A DNA stretch of 64,000 nucleotides, from contig JAAHFX010000002.1 in the NCBI GenBank assembly GCA_010672785.1, positions 124,001 to 188,000 of the forward strand. Reading direction: 5' to 3'. Numbering within the stretch: the stretch's first letter is position 1; every line of letters begins with the position of its first letter. The notes beneath the pieces were generated by a model. It was not told the DNA's origin. It worked only from the letters and a program-made list of their open reading frames with translations, and did no database searches. The position numbers and the translations under genes are program-made. This stretch comes from Sphaerospermopsis sp. SIO1G1 (GTDB lineage Bacteria; Cyanobacteriota; Cyanobacteriia; Cyanobacteriales; Nostocaceae). This document shows positions 9,152 through 20,787 of this stretch, in pieces.

Positions 9152-11836
9152 TTAAAATCTTTCCCCAATCCCAAAGTTAATTCGATTGTCACCATCGTCG
9201 TTTAAACCGTAATCTATACGAATTGGGCCTAGAGGTGACTGTACACGCACACCCACACCATATCCATAACCGCTACCATTTTTATTTAAAATTTCTGCGG
9301 TTCTGGTGCTTGTTCCTAAATCACTACCATAATCAAAGAATAATGCGCCACTAACTACAGAGAATACAGGGAAACGGTATTCTACAGATGCTTGTACATA
9401 ACTACGTCCCGTAGCTAGTCTACCTTCTTCATAACCACGTACAGAGTTACTCCCTCCAAGTGTAAAAGCTTCATAGGGAGGTAAGTCACCGAGAATAGTA
9501 CCACCTTGGATATTAAATGCCAGAGTTTGTGGGCCTTCACCAATGCTTAAAAAGTTCACGGGAACATAACGACTGTAATTACCCCTAACTCTAGTCAAAA
9601 ATATGTTACCCTCACCAATGGGTACAGATTGATCAACTCCAAGCCGGAAATAAGAACCATTAGTTGGTTGTAAAGGATTATCTCGGAGATCGCGTCTTGC
9701 TCCTAGCTGTAGTAATAGTAAGTCGTCTTCTCCACTATCTGATTGTGTCAAAGGTACTGTCGGGCTAATTATATTCCCATTATCATCAAAAATCGCACCC
9801 TCTGGTCTAACATCACCATCAGCATCTCGGCTGGAAACTCTTTGATATCTTAAACCTGCTGATGCTACCCATTCTGATCTTTCATAGGGATTAGTAGAAA
9901 GTGGACGGGTAAAAGATACACCACCACCTAAACGAGTAATCCTGGGGCGGTCTTGTTTGCCCGTATCTGTAATATTACCGGGGTCAAAAGTCTCAATATT
10001 ATCATCTTCACCTTCAAAAATCAGGGAAATTGAACGCCGACGGAAAATATTTGTTGTGTAGGAAGTACGATAAGGATCACCACCAATCCAAGGATCTGTA
10101 AATCGCAGATCAAATAATAATTCTCGTTCCCCTAATTGCACCTCTGCACCTAGTTTCTGGTTTCTACCACTGAGGTTTTGTTGTTGATAACTCACAGTAC
10201 CGAATAAACCACTGGCGGAACTAATACCTGCACCAGCAGCAATTGAACCACTAGTACGTTCAGCTACGTTAACTACTACATCTACTTTACTGGGGTCTGT
10301 GCCTGGATCTAAAGATACATTTACGTCTTCAAATAATCCTAAACCAAATACCCTTTGTAGGTCTTTTTGAACTGTATTACGATTAAATATCTGCCCAGGT
10401 TTTAATTCTAATTCTCTGGTAATGATGTATTCTTGAGTTCGACCTTTAATGGGATTTCCTTGATCGTCTACTTCTTCCCCATCTTTACTACGGAAACGAA
10501 CTTTGACGTTTTCTACCACCCCTTCAGCTACTTGGAGAACAACGACTCCATTTTCTGAGACTCTAGGCGCTCCAATCACGTTAGCTAGAACATATCCTTG
10601 ATCTTGATATGTCTGTGTGACTTCTTGAATTCCTTGTTGTAAGTCCCGTAGGTTTAGAATTTTACCGTATTGTTCGCTAAATATCTCATCTACCTTATTC
10701 GCTGGTAGTACGGATTTGATGTCTGTTCCAGGATTTGCTTCTATTTCTACTTTGCTGAGAGTAGGATTAGGGTTGACAATGAAACTAACTCTCACACCCA
10801 ATGGTGTATCTTCTGGTACTGCTCGCACATTAGAGAAAAAGCCTGTTGCGAAAATGGAGTTAATATCTTGTTGTAGTTGGGAACGGGTGGTTGTCTGTCC
10901 TGGTTGGGTACGAATTGCATTGTAGACTATGTTTTCCAGTGAATCTTGGTTGACTACTACTTGGGAAATGTCTCCACTGGGTGATGTTACTACTACTTCT
11001 GATACTAGTACACGTGGTTCTACACTTTCTGAGTTAGACTGAGCTACAGATTTTCCCTGGGATAGTTGGGTATCTAGATTGGCTTCTATTTGCGGTGCGA
11101 GCGCTTGTGCTGTCGGTATTTTTGATTTTGTGGCTACGACAACTGCTGCTGATTTTGTTTTTGTATCGTGTGATAATGCTTCTTGGAGTATTACAGTTTG
11201 AGATGGATTGTTATTAGTTGCATCAACTACTTCTAAATTAGTAGTTACAGGAATATTAGGGGCAAGGATATTTGTAGAAATATTTAATTCTTGTGATTGA
11301 GGTAAATAAGGTTCAGCTTCAATCACTACTGTTTGTGGATCAAGACTTTTAGATTGATTAACCTGGGTTGAATTAACTACTGCTGAATTAGTAGTTACAG
11401 GAATATTAGTAGTTTTTGTGGCAATATTTAACTGTTTCTCTGGTGATTGAGGTAAATAAGATTCAGCTTCAACCACTACTGTTTGTGGATCAAGACTTTT
11501 AGATTGATTAATCTGGGTTGAATTAACTACTGCTGAATTAGTAGTTACGGGAATATTAGTAGTTTTTGTGGCAATATTTAACTGTTTTTCTGGTGATTGA
11601 GGTAAAGAAGGTTCAGCTTCAACCACTACTGCTTGCTGATTAAAGGTTTGATCTTGATTGTTGACAACATCAATTTGATCAGTTACTTGAGGTAGTAATT
11701 GTTCCTCTACTACCTTCAAACTGTTAGTCGCTGGTTGGTTGGAATCTAAATTTTGTGCATTTGCTTTCCCAGCACCAAATGGGGTGGCGATCGCCACGAC
11801 TGCCAAAAATACAGGTGATAAATGTTTTTTATTCAT
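9152..11836 (-). CDS. bamA: BamA/Omp85 outer-membrane assembly protein
   Basis: The 894-residue protein inserts beta-barrel proteins into the outer membrane. It has an N-terminal signal peptide (residues 1-28, cleavage after GKANA), then a 250-residue low-complexity linker with three tandem 50-residue repeats. POTRA domains follow at about residues 280-535 ([44 protein letters not shown]). The C-terminal barrel runs at about 545-894, with the conserved [19 protein letters not shown] loop and [22 protein letters not shown]. It ends in an aromatic residue (GIGERF), the usual barrel sorting signal. It heads the lpxC-fabZ-lpxA-lpxB cluster, as in other cyanobacteria. Confidence 0.94.
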   Translation of the reverse strand: MNKKHLSPVFLAVVAIATPFGAGKANAQNLDSNQPATNSLKVVEEQLLPQVTDQIDVVNNQDQTFNQQAVVVEAEPSLPQSPEKQLNIATKTTNIPVTTNSAVVNSTQINQSKSLDPQTVVVEAESYLPQSPEKQLNIATKTTNIPVTTNSAVVNSTQVNQSKSLDPQTVVIEAEPYLPQSQELNISTNILAPNIPVTTNLEVVDATNNNPSQTVILQEALSHDTKTKSAAVVVATKSKIPTAQALAPQIEANLDTQLSQGKSVAQSNSESVEPRVLVSEVVVTSPSGDISQVVVNQDSLENIVYNAIRTQPGQTTTRSQLQQDINSIFATGFFSNVRAVPEDTPLGVRVSFIVNPNPTLSKVEIEANPGTDIKSVLPANKVDEIFSEQYGKILNLRDLQQGIQEVTQTYQDQGYVLANVIGAPRVSENGVVVLQVAEGVVENVKVRFRSKDGEEVDDQGNPIKGRTQEYIITRELELKPGQIFNRNTVQKDLQRVFGLGLFEDVNVSLDPGTDPSKVDVVVNVAERTSGSIAAGAGISSASGLFGTVSYQQQNLSGRNQKLGAEVQLGERELLFDLRFTDPWIGGDPYRTSYTTNIFRRRSISLIFEGEDDNIETFDPGNITDTGKQDRPRITRLGGGVSFTRPLSTNPYERSEWVASAGLRYQRVSSRDADGDVRPEGAIFDDNGNIISPTVPLTQSDSGEDDLLLLQLGARRDLRDNPLQPTNGSYFRLGVDQSVPIGEGNIFLTRVRGNYSRYVPVNFLSIGEGPQTLAFNIQGGTILGDLPPYEAFTLGGSNSVRGYEEGRLATGRSYVQASVEYRFPVFSVVSGALFFDYGSDLGTSTRTAEILNKNGSGYGYGVGVRVQSPLGPIRIDYGLNDDGDNRINFGIGERF
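11195..11629 (-). repeat. 150-bp in-frame tandem repeats inside bamA
   Basis: Residues 70-119 and 120-169 of the BamA-like protein are near-identical 50-residue units ([17 protein letters not shown] then [17 protein letters not shown]). A third, diverged unit follows to about residue 214. At DNA level two 150-bp units run from 11629 to 11330, with the third to about 11195. The low divergence of units 1 and 2 suggests recent duplication. Confidence 0.85.
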
Positions 11837-12044
11837 AATTACCCTTCACTACCACACACAATTACAAATTTAGTCATTAATCGTTAGTTATATAAGACAA
11901 AGGACTATGTTAACTTTCTAAATTCAGTCATCAAGAATCAGAAATTTTAATCCAGTTGAGAAAAAATTCAGATATAGATGTTTCTGGCCACAGTCCAAAG
12001 TGATTGCTTATTTCCTGAATGCTGACTATGAATTAGGTTATAGT

Positions 12045-12776
12045 CTAGCTTTCTAGTAACTGTAAGACTCGTTGTAAAACTGCTTGATAAGCATTTTCTA
12101 CATTTCCTAAGTCTTGACGAAAGCGGTCTTTATCCATGACTCTTTGATTAGGATCACTCTGTGCCATGTCCCATAAACGACAGGTGTCAGGGCTAATTTC
12201 ATCTGCTAATAGCAGTTGTTGTTGTGAGTCCAGACCAAATTCAAGTTTAAAGTCTACTAGGGTGATACCGCACTGTTTCCAGAAGTCTTGCAGAAAATTA
12301 TTTACCTGTAATGCGAGATTGATCAAGCTTTCGACTTGTTCCTCTGTTGCCAGTTTTAGTAATCGTAAGCGATCGCGGGTTAGTAAAGGATCTCCTAAGT
12401 TATCGTCTTTGTAATAAAACTCTACCAAAGGTTTTTCTAAAATTGTACCCAGTTCTAATCCTGTTTGTTTGCACAGACTACCAGCAGCAATATTTCTAAC
12501 TACTACTTCCAATGGCACAATTTTCACCGCTTTCACTCGCATTTGGTGAGACGCAGGAGAGTCTATAAAATGATTTTTGATCCCATCAGCCGCCAATTTT
12601 TGAAACAATTTACTGGATATGGTACAGTTTATACTCCCTTTTCCTTGGATTGTTCCCCGTTTTTGGGCATTGAAAGCAGTCGCATCATCTTTGAATTCCG
12701 CTAACAAAATATCTGGATCTTCCGTTGTGTAAATAATCTTGGCTTTACCTTCATATAGTTTTTGAGCAGGAGTCAT
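12045..12776 (-). CDS. purC: SAICAR synthetase (purine biosynthesis)
   Basis: PurC joins aspartate to CAIR using ATP. Motifs: KLYEGKAKIIYTTEDPD (ATP site), FKDDATAFNAQKRG, VKIVPLEVVVRNIAAGSLCK, LVDFKLEFG and LADEISPDTCRLWD. A longer frame begins at a GTG at 12818, but the ATG at 12776 (MTPAQKLYEGKA) matches the family start and gives 243 residues. It is a single gene on the minus strand upstream of bamA, with about 210 bases between. Confidence 0.94.
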   Translation of the reverse strand: MTPAQKLYEGKAKIIYTTEDPDILLAEFKDDATAFNAQKRGTIQGKGSINCTISSKLFQKLAADGIKNHFIDSPASHQMRVKAVKIVPLEVVVRNIAAGSLCKQTGLELGTILEKPLVEFYYKDDNLGDPLLTRDRLRLLKLATEEQVESLINLALQVNNFLQDFWKQCGITLVDFKLEFGLDSQQQLLLADEISPDTCRLWDMAQSDPNQRVMDKDRFRQDLGNVENAYQAVLQRVLQLLES

Positions 12777-13461
12777 ATTGGTAGATACCGTTGTCAAGGC
12801 AATGGTTTTCAGTTTCACTATTTTATCAGCCCTGTGAATAAGTCAGTAGAAATCAGGGGTGATATCAAGTTTCGGCAATCAGCTACCATTTTCAGCATGA
12901 CATCTGAACATCCAGAAGAATATTGCTTAAATTCAGCACGTTAGTTCGCAGAATGTATTTTTTGTAACTAAACTTTATAAAAAAATAAGATTCATTAATA
13001 TTTGTTGATTTTAATAACCTTTTTTATACATTAGATCATAAAATGAAACAACACGATAAAAAACAAACTAAATAGCTGGTAAAACTTAAATAAAAAAGAT
13101 AAACTACTGACTTGTATTTGCTCTCTTGATAGACAGACATATAAAGTGTAATAGACTAAAACCCTAAGTGGTTTTACTATCAAAATTTGCTTCTTTAATA
13201 CCTAATATGCTCTCATCAAGCTGAAAAAATCCCAGAAAGCTGACTATTTGTAAGAAATAAGCCATAATTAATTTTGAACATTATTGAGAAATATTCTCTC
13301 TTTACTCTGTTCACCGTTCCCTCTTATAAACTTGTCAATTTAGCATCACAAGTACAATAGAACTAAAAATCTTTGATAACTTGTTTTTGAATGGTTAAGC
13401 CTGAAGGTGATTTTACAGTCAACAGTAAAAAGTGAGTAGAATTTAAAATATGGAGAAAAAA
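12777..13461. other. Gene-free AT-rich region
   Basis: About 685 bases lie between the divergent purC and the small gene at 13462. The sequence is AT-rich with no tandem repeats and no frame longer than 60 codons that looks real. It should hold both genes' promoters, but I could not pick a convincing -35/-10 pair. Confidence 0.5.
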
Positions 13462-13719
13462 ATGATAAATAAAGATAGTTTTCTCTATCCTCGTGGTCGT
13501 TACTATGGTCACGTACAACCTGAAAACCTGGTTTTTAACGCAAACTTACAGGAATTTGCCCAAAAAGTAAGTTACGTTTGTAACTTGGAAACAGGTGGTA
13601 AGTTACCACCAGAGGAAGCATACGAACAAATAAAAGTGTTATGGAAGCAGTTAAAACGTTCCAAGAAAGAACTAGGAATAGGTGAAGATCCTTCTCAAAA
13701 CAATGCTTCTGATAATTAG
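13462..13719 (+). CDS. Small conserved cyanobacterial protein (DUF7219-like)
   Basis: The 85-residue protein begins MINKDSFLYPRGRYYGHVQP and continues with a helical segment (FNANLQEFAQKVSYVCNLE, then PPEEAYEQIKVLWKQLKRSKKEL). An upstream ATG at 13450 exists, but GGAG at 13452-13455 sits at ribosome-binding distance from the ATG at 13462, which I prefer. The protein is soluble and highly charged. I recognise it as a conserved cyanobacterial family, with the domain name from memory; no function is known to me. It is convergent with cyaB across a repeat tract. Confidence 0.75.
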   Translation: MINKDSFLYPRGRYYGHVQPENLVFNANLQEFAQKVSYVCNLETGGKLPPEEAYEQIKVLWKQLKRSKKELGIGEDPSQNNASDN

Positions 13720-13736
13720 GGGTTGCAGCAAAAAGG

Positions 13737-13925
13737 TGAACAGTGAACAGTGAACAGTGAACAGTGAACAGTAAATAGTGAAAACTGACAACTGATAACT
13801 GATAACTGATAACTGATAACTGACAACTGACAACTGATAACTGATAACTGATAACTGATAACTGATAACTGATAACTGATAACTGACAACTGATAACTGA
13901 TAACTGATAACTGATAACTGCTAAC
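13737..13925. repeat. Short tandem repeat tract
   Basis: GAACAGT units (13737-13775) pass into about 20 units of AACTGATAACTGACA type. The tract lies between convergent genes and ends 9 bases before the cyaB stop codon. Frames read through it are artefacts made of repeated SVISYQL. Confidence 0.85.
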
Positions 13926-13933
13926 TGAAATTT

Positions 13934-16510
13934 CTACTTTGTCAACATTGTCCAAGTACCATCCCAAGATTGAGGTGGAGGTGCTTGCTTGTAATTATAT
14001 GCACGTTTTATATGTATATTTGTAGCTTGGTCATGGGGCCGGATACGTTGAGCAATTTCAAAGTTGGCGATCGCCTGGGTAAAATTTTTGTCCGTATATG
14101 CTTTGCGTCCTGCGTCATAATGGTATAAAAAATCTGAAGTGTTATCATCCAGAGGGTTTGAGCGATCGCCAATCAATTCATAGATATTTACAGCTTGATG
14201 TTTCCCCTTAACACGAATCCGATCTAATTGGCGAACCCAGACATCATTACGGCATAAATTGTAGGTAAATTCGCTAATAATGATGTCACAGCCATACTCT
14301 TTTGTCACACCTTCCAAGCGAGAACTTAAATTCACTCCATCACCAATAACTGTATAATCCATGCGTTTGCGAGAACCAATATTCCCAGAAACGACTTCCC
14401 CCGAACTAATACCGATACCTATGTGAATTTTTGGTTGAGACTGGATGATTCGGCTTTGATTAAATTCAATTAACCGATGACGCATATCTAATGCAGCTTG
14501 TATAGCTCGTAAAGCATGATTTTCTGTTAAAGGTAAAGGTGCGCCAAATACAGCCATCAACGCATCACCAATAAATTTATCTAAAGTTCCTTCATAATGA
14601 AAAACTGATTCCACCATTGTTTCAAAATACTGATTCAATAGTGACACAACTTCAGCCGCTCCCAGATTTTCCGTCAATGTGGTGTAACCACGAATATCAG
14701 AAAATAAGATAGTGACATCCTTTCTCTCACCCACCATCAAACTATCATCACCTAAAGCCATGACCTGTTCAGCAACGTGGGGTGTAAGATAGCGGTACAT
14801 GGTACTTTTGAGACGCTTTTCCCGACTGATGTCTTCTAATACCACCAAACCTCCCCTAACTCCTCCTTCTGGGTTAGTTAAGGGGTTAATAGTTAAATTG
14901 ATACTACGTTCTAATTCTTTGATCACATCAGCACTGAGTAATTGGTACTGAGGAGTGAAAGGTTGATTCCAAGGGATAAAAATTTGCGGATTTTGGCGAT
15001 CGCGCATTGCGAAAATTAATTTCTGATTGTTAGGATCTGTAGATTTGGAGTCATCATTTTTCGGATATAATCCTACAGCTAGTCCTTGTTCTGGGACATA
15101 ATGGCGAGCAGCGTGCTTTAAGCTATCTTCCAAACGCATCTGTAGGTTTTCAATGGGGACAATTTCCCAAACTTTACGCCCTACTAAGTGTTCTTGCCAA
15201 AATGCTTTATTTTCCGTTCTATTTGCGCCTCGCAAAGGACAACCCAGTAATTCTAAAGCTGCATCATTAATAGTGACTATCTGACCTTGCATATCTGTAG
15301 AAATTACCGCATCTGATAAACTCTCAAGAATATCTTTTTGATACTGTCTTTCTAACAAGACATTTTCAAATAAACGAGCATTTTCCAATGCTATGCCAGC
15401 TTGGATATTAAAAGCCCGCATAAATTCCTCATCCGAAGATGTAAAACTACCTTGGTCTTTATTAATTAATTGAGTTACACCAATTAGTTCATTAGCAGAA
15501 TTGAACACTGGTAAACAGAGAATATTTTTAGTGATATAACCAGTTTTATTATCTGTGGTGGGATCAAAACGAGGATCTTGGTAAGCATCGGTAATATTTA
15601 AAGCTTCACCGGTGGAAGCAACATGACCGGCAATACCTCTGTTAGCAGGAATCCGAATTTCGATTAATTCTTCTTTATTATCTGCCGTTGCTACTTTTGT
15701 CCACAGTTCTCCCATTTCCTTGCGGTACAAAAATAACGTGCTACGATCAGCCTGCATCAAGATCCGGGCTTGCTCCATCACTTTTTGCAAAGTTGCTTCT
15801 AAATCTAAACTTTGACCTAAAGTTTGGGTAGCACGTAACAAAGCTGTAGCGCCGCGTTGATTTCTAGCTGCTACATAAAAAGATTGACAACTTTCTAAAA
15901 TAATGCCAATGGATTCAGCAAAATCCAGACAAGACTTTTCATCATATTCTGTAAAAGGAATATTCTCAGCCTTATTTGCCAATTGAACAACAGCTACTGT
16001 TTGTTTTTTGCTACTTGCAACGGGTACACATAAAAGATTATGAATTTCATAGCCCATTTGTTTTTCTAACTCGCGGCTAAACAAAGGATGCTTTTGTGTT
16101 TCCGCAATATTTAAAGGTTTACCCGTAGTAGCAACATGGCCGGGAATACCAACATTTAAAGGAGTACGAATTTCCAGGAACTTTTCATGACTATCCTGGG
16201 GAACTTTTGACCATAGCTGGGCTTTATCATAATCTACTAAAAAAATAGTTGTATGTTCAGCTTGAAGAATTTGACCAATTTTGAGAGTTATAGCTTCTAA
16301 AACTTTTTCTAACATTCCTTCCAGAGCTTCATTATTAATCAACTCAATAGCTCTGAGAAACTGTTGGAACTCAGCTGTAATAAAGTCCAGCAAACAAACA
16401 AACTCGTTAACAGAAAGGTCTTTCACCCTACTGAGTAGAGAATGGGTACGATTTACTTGAGTTAGTTCTGTTAATGTAGCCAAAACGCTACCAGCGTTCG
16501 GGAGTGTCAT
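13934..16510 (-). CDS. cyaB: Adenylate cyclase, GAF-GAF-PAS-class III (CyaB type)
   Basis: The 858-residue protein matches the architecture and length known for Anabaena CyaB1/CyaB2. GAF-A is at about residues 60-205 and GAF-B at about 225-385, each with an NK...F...DE signature (LANKAENIPFTEYDEK; LINKDQGSFTSSDEEF) of cyclic-nucleotide-binding GAFs. A PAS domain lies at about 392-520. The class III catalytic domain at about 600-780 has metal-binding Asp in ILFSDIRGYT and LDKFIGDALMAVFG, and MDYTVIGDGVNLSSRLEG. A TPR-like tail follows. It makes cAMP from ATP under feedback control by GAF-bound cAMP. It lies 64 bases downstream of sqdX on the same strand, probably as a separate unit. Confidence 0.92.
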   Translation of the reverse strand: MTLPNAGSVLATLTELTQVNRTHSLLSRVKDLSVNEFVCLLDFITAEFQQFLRAIELINNEALEGMLEKVLEAITLKIGQILQAEHTTIFLVDYDKAQLWSKVPQDSHEKFLEIRTPLNVGIPGHVATTGKPLNIAETQKHPLFSRELEKQMGYEIHNLLCVPVASSKKQTVAVVQLANKAENIPFTEYDEKSCLDFAESIGIILESCQSFYVAARNQRGATALLRATQTLGQSLDLEATLQKVMEQARILMQADRSTLFLYRKEMGELWTKVATADNKEELIEIRIPANRGIAGHVASTGEALNITDAYQDPRFDPTTDNKTGYITKNILCLPVFNSANELIGVTQLINKDQGSFTSSDEEFMRAFNIQAGIALENARLFENVLLERQYQKDILESLSDAVISTDMQGQIVTINDAALELLGCPLRGANRTENKAFWQEHLVGRKVWEIVPIENLQMRLEDSLKHAARHYVPEQGLAVGLYPKNDDSKSTDPNNQKLIFAMRDRQNPQIFIPWNQPFTPQYQLLSADVIKELERSINLTINPLTNPEGGVRGGLVVLEDISREKRLKSTMYRYLTPHVAEQVMALGDDSLMVGERKDVTILFSDIRGYTTLTENLGAAEVVSLLNQYFETMVESVFHYEGTLDKFIGDALMAVFGAPLPLTENHALRAIQAALDMRHRLIEFNQSRIIQSQPKIHIGIGISSGEVVSGNIGSRKRMDYTVIGDGVNLSSRLEGVTKEYGCDIIISEFTYNLCRNDVWVRQLDRIRVKGKHQAVNIYELIGDRSNPLDDNTSDFLYHYDAGRKAYTDKNFTQAIANFEIAQRIRPHDQATNIHIKRAYNYKQAPPPQSWDGTWTMLTK

Positions 16511-16574
16511 AAATTTACTCTGTTATATATTGGTCATTGGTCGTTAGTTATTTAGTCATTCAACTTGTCCTTCA

Positions 16575-17693
16575 CTACTTATTATTGATTACATTCTGGT
16601 AATAACCTTGCAATTGTCTAGTTGCAGCACTCCATCCCCATTTTTCTGCTTCCTTACGGGCATTTTCACGCAGAACGGCTATTTCGTGTTTCTGTTTTAA
16701 CAACTTTATAGTAACATCTATTGCTGCCTGAACATCAGCTTTGGGGTCAAAAAGATAACCATTGATACCATCTGTAACAATATCAGGAATACCACCAGAG
16801 CGGGCTGCTACTACTGGACATCCTGCTGCCATTGCTTCTAGGAGAACCAAGCCCAAGGTTTCCGTACGGGAGGGGAAAATAAACACATCCGCACTGGCAA
16901 AGGCCGAACCTAATTCTTTACCCATCAGATAACCGACAAAATGAGTGTTTGTACCTGCAAAATGTTTTTCTAAATTTTGCCGATTTGGCCCATCACCCAC
17001 TAGAGCTAAACGAGCATCAGGAATTGCTGACAAAATGGGTTTAATTCTTTCAATTTCCTTTTCTGCGGAAAGACGACCGACATAAAGTAGTAGAGGACTT
17101 TCTGGATTTCCTTGGGACAAGTGCGATCGCATCTCTGGGCTGGCTAAACTGGGATGAAATAATTCTGTATCTACCCCCCGTTGCCATAGGTCTAATCTTT
17201 CAATGCCGTGGCTTCCTAATTCCTCTACCATTGCTGTAGAGGTACACAAATTTAATGCAGCTTGGTTATGAGCGCCTTTTAACAATTCCCATAGTAATCC
17301 TTCTAACATCCCTAATCCGTAATGTTGCAGATATTGAGGTAGATGTGTATGGTAGGAAGCTACTAAGGGAATTTTCAGAACTTTACTATAAAAAATACCT
17401 GATACTCCTAATACAGCAGGATTAACAACATGAATAATATCTGGCTGAAACTGTTCTAAGGCGTGACCGATAGCTGGACGGGGCAGTGCTAATTTTAACT
17501 CTGGGTACAAAGGTAGAGGGAATCCAGTTACACCATAAACTTTTGCTCCTTTGTGTTCTGTGATCCCACCTTCTGGGCAAAATACCATAACCTGATTACT
17601 GTCCCGTTGTAAATGATCAACGGTATGACGAAGACGGGTAACAATACCATCAACTTTGGGTAAAAAAGTTTCCGTAAATAGGGCAATTCTCAT
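16575..17693 (-). CDS. sqdX: Sulfoquinovosyltransferase, SQDG synthase
   Basis: The 372-residue GT4 glycosyltransferase transfers sulfoquinovose from UDP-sulfoquinovose to diacylglycerol, making the thylakoid sulfolipid. It starts MRIALFTETFLPKVDGIV and has the GT4 features GVSGIFYSKVLKIPLVASYHT-like acceptor region, LLYVGRLSAEKEIE, LVGDGPNRQNLE and the nucleotide-sugar E-x7-E segment PSRTETLGLVLLEAMAAG. It is downstream of sqdB on the same strand, with a 173-base repeat-filled gap. The pairing with sqdB strongly supports this call over other GT4 roles. Confidence 0.92.
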   Translation of the reverse strand: MRIALFTETFLPKVDGIVTRLRHTVDHLQRDSNQVMVFCPEGGITEHKGAKVYGVTGFPLPLYPELKLALPRPAIGHALEQFQPDIIHVVNPAVLGVSGIFYSKVLKIPLVASYHTHLPQYLQHYGLGMLEGLLWELLKGAHNQAALNLCTSTAMVEELGSHGIERLDLWQRGVDTELFHPSLASPEMRSHLSQGNPESPLLLYVGRLSAEKEIERIKPILSAIPDARLALVGDGPNRQNLEKHFAGTNTHFVGYLMGKELGSAFASADVFIFPSRTETLGLVLLEAMAAGCPVVAARSGGIPDIVTDGINGYLFDPKADVQAAIDVTIKLLKQKHEIAVLRENARKEAEKWGWSAATRQLQGYYQNVINNK

Positions 17694-17721
17694 AAAAAAG
17701 AGTTCAAGGAGTCACGAAGAA

Positions 17722-19033
<1,312 letters not shown>

Positions 19034-19170
19034 TTACTCGCTGATAGCTAAATCTATCAGGTTTCTGTACCCTGTTGTTCATTAATTCTGTCATTGATTA
19101 TGAGTTATTTGTCACTGGTGATGAGATTATCGGTTTTTTGCTCTAGGAAAATTTCTTTTCTGTTACCAGT

Positions 19171-19319
19171 GGGACTTACGCACAAGTAACGTCACTGCGT
19201 CATTACGAGCGACAGCGACGTAATCGCAAAAATCCTGGGATTGCTTCCCTACACTATGGCTAACGCCACGCTTCGCGGACGTTTCAGTCGCAATGACAAA
19301 TCTTCGTTGCGTAAGTCCT
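19171..19319. repeat. MITE-like element overlapping a lipoprotein gene
   Basis: The ends GGACTTACGCAC (19172) and TTGCGTAAGTCC (19307-19319) are inverted repeats. The interior carries CGTCATTGCGA-type repeats found in many cyanobacterial genomes. The right half lies inside the lipoprotein frame and encodes its last 23 residues and stop. Confidence 0.7.
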
Positions 19320-19845
19320 GACCAGTTTTGGTCTGGAATTCCCTTATTTTGTAATTTCTGGCGATGTAGGAGAATAGGGGGTAGTAGGTTTTGAAGTCTT
19401 GATGATTTGTTTGTGCTTGCCAGTGGTACTGAACTTGTTGGTAAACAATGATGAGTTTCATGGAACTGATGGTTTGATCTGTTTCTACTGTGAGTGTCCC
19501 GGATATTCCTTGAAGCGTTTCAAAATTTTTCTCTGTCTGTGTTGTGGTTGTGGGTGTTTGTATTTCTGGTAATTCTTTGGCCGCCCAAGCTCTTATTTCT
19601 GTATTTTGGGTTTTTGGTGACACAATTGTCACTCCATCGTTATTGTCTACTGTTAGAGATTTCCAATTACTGGGATATGGAAATTCAAATCCATAACGAG
19701 AATTTTGATATGTTTTCCATTGATTTGTGGAGGAACTAAAACCATTAGCATTACAACCAGAAACTGTTGTAGCTGCGACGATACTGAAAATAAGTAAGGT
19801 TATGATTTGTCTGACATGATAAGTTCTTCTGGTAGCAACAAACAT
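19249..19845 (-). CDS. Lipoprotein, PsbP-like fold candidate, tail replaced by MITE
   Basis: The 198-residue protein has a type II signal peptide (IITLLIFSIVAATTVSGC, lipobox Cys31), so it should be membrane-anchored on the outer face. The mature part holds YGFEFPYPSNWKSL, resembling the start of PsbP/DUF1795-type domains, which is suggestive but not decisive. The last 23 residues (from QDLRNEDLSLRLKRP) are translated from a MITE-like element whose right end is at 19319, and the stop TAG also lies in it. The original C-terminus has therefore been lost or altered. It is upstream of sqdB on the same strand. Confidence 0.65.
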   Translation of the reverse strand: MFVATRRTYHVRQIITLLIFSIVAATTVSGCNANGFSSSTNQWKTYQNSRYGFEFPYPSNWKSLTVDNNDGVTIVSPKTQNTEIRAWAAKELPEIQTPTTTTQTEKNFETLQGISGTLTVETDQTISSMKLIIVYQQVQYHWQAQTNHQDFKTYYPLFSYIARNYKIREFQTKTGQDLRNEDLSLRLKRPRSVALAIV

Positions 19846-19891
19846 AATTAAATTCGGCTGTACGGTACTTGTAATGCTAAATTACCAGTCG

Positions 19892-20092
19892 GTAAACAGT
19901 GAACAGTGAACAGGGAACAGTAACCAGTAACCAGTAACCAGTAACCAGTAACCAGTGACAACTGATAACTGCTAACTGCTAACTGCTAACTGATAACTGA
20001 TAACTGCTAACTGCTAACTGCTAACTGCTAACTGATAACTGCTAACTGATAACTGATAACTGATAACTGATAACTGATAACTGATAACTGAT
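19892..20092. repeat. Short tandem repeat tract
   Basis: GAACAGT and AACCAGT units (19892-19950) pass into about 20 heptamers of AACTGATAACTGCTA type. The tract lies between the divergent lipoprotein and RHH/zinc genes, followed by CACCCTGCACCCTG units at 20138-20160. Confidence 0.85.
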
Positions 20093-20278
20093 ATATAAAT
20101 CTGAAAACATTACTGGTATTCAGTTCTCTACCTGCGCCCTGCACCCTGCACCCTGCACCCTTTTCCTTCTCCTAAATATTATTTTGCACGACTAAAAACT
20201 TTAAGCTTTTGACTTTTGATTGATATGATTGTATTGTAAACAAATGTAACAATATTGCCGTCAAACTGTCTTAATGGC

Positions 20279-20307
20279 TTGACAGGCAAAAAAAGAAGAG
20301 ATAACGT
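20279..20307 (+). promoter_or_regulatory. Candidate sigma70-type promoter of the ycf46 region
   Basis: TTGACA at 20279-20284 is followed, after 17 bases, by TAACGT at 20302-20307 (TAnnnT type). The next gene starts at 20344, giving a leader of about 30 bases. The -35 match is perfect and the -10 partial. No operator is evident. Confidence 0.5.
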
Positions 20308-20343
20308 AAGATACATACCCGGGTAAGACCGTTAAATAGTCAT

Positions 20344-20691
20344 ATGCAAACTAAGCAAAAGGTAACATTGTATTTATCGCCGGAATTACACAGAAGGCTC
20401 AAAATTCGTTCCGCAGTAGACTCAGAAACAATGTCTGATCTTGCAGAACGGGCGCTCGATTTCTACCTGACCAATTCAGAAATAGTTGAAGAGTTTGAAG
20501 AGTCCTCTTACGGCAGAACCCACAGAGTTTATTCATGTCCCACTTGTGAAAGCTCACTAGTGATCAGAAATGGAGAATTAGTAACTTTGGGTGATCAGCC
20601 AGGATTAATCGGAACAGATCATCTAGAGATTGAAGAAATCAAAGGTGATGAAACTCATCCCAAGGGTGAGGAAGAATTAGTCCCATGCTAG
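20344..20691 (+). CDS. Small RHH-like protein with CxxC zinc motif
   Basis: The 115-residue protein starts MQTKQKVTLYLSPELHRRLK, the pattern of a ribbon-helix-helix DNA-binding N-terminus (beta strand then two helices, through AERALDFYLTN). A single SCPTCE (CxxC) follows in the middle, then a very acidic C-terminal tail (GDETHPKGEEELVPC). It lies about 95 bases upstream of ycf46 on the same strand, under the candidate promoter at 20279. It may be a regulator of that unit or an unrelated small protein; I do not recognise a characterised homologue. Confidence 0.75.
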   Translation: MQTKQKVTLYLSPELHRRLKIRSAVDSETMSDLAERALDFYLTNSEIVEEFEESSYGRTHRVYSCPTCESSLVIRNGELVTLGDQPGLIGTDHLEIEEIKGDETHPKGEEELVPC

Positions 20692-20787
20692 AGAAGAATT
20701 ATGAGTGGATCAGTTGATGATTTATGCGGTCTCTAACCAAAGCAATCATTGTACTGTCTTTATAAGGTTCCAAGTAGGTCAATAGAT

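Noticed and set aside
13716..13967. 83-residue frame with repeated SVISYQL
   Set aside because: Pure translation of a short tandem repeat tract.
19892..20092. Regularly spaced repeat tract that could suggest a CRISPR array
   Set aside because: Units are 7 bp with no unique spacers; it is a short tandem repeat, and no cas gene is present.
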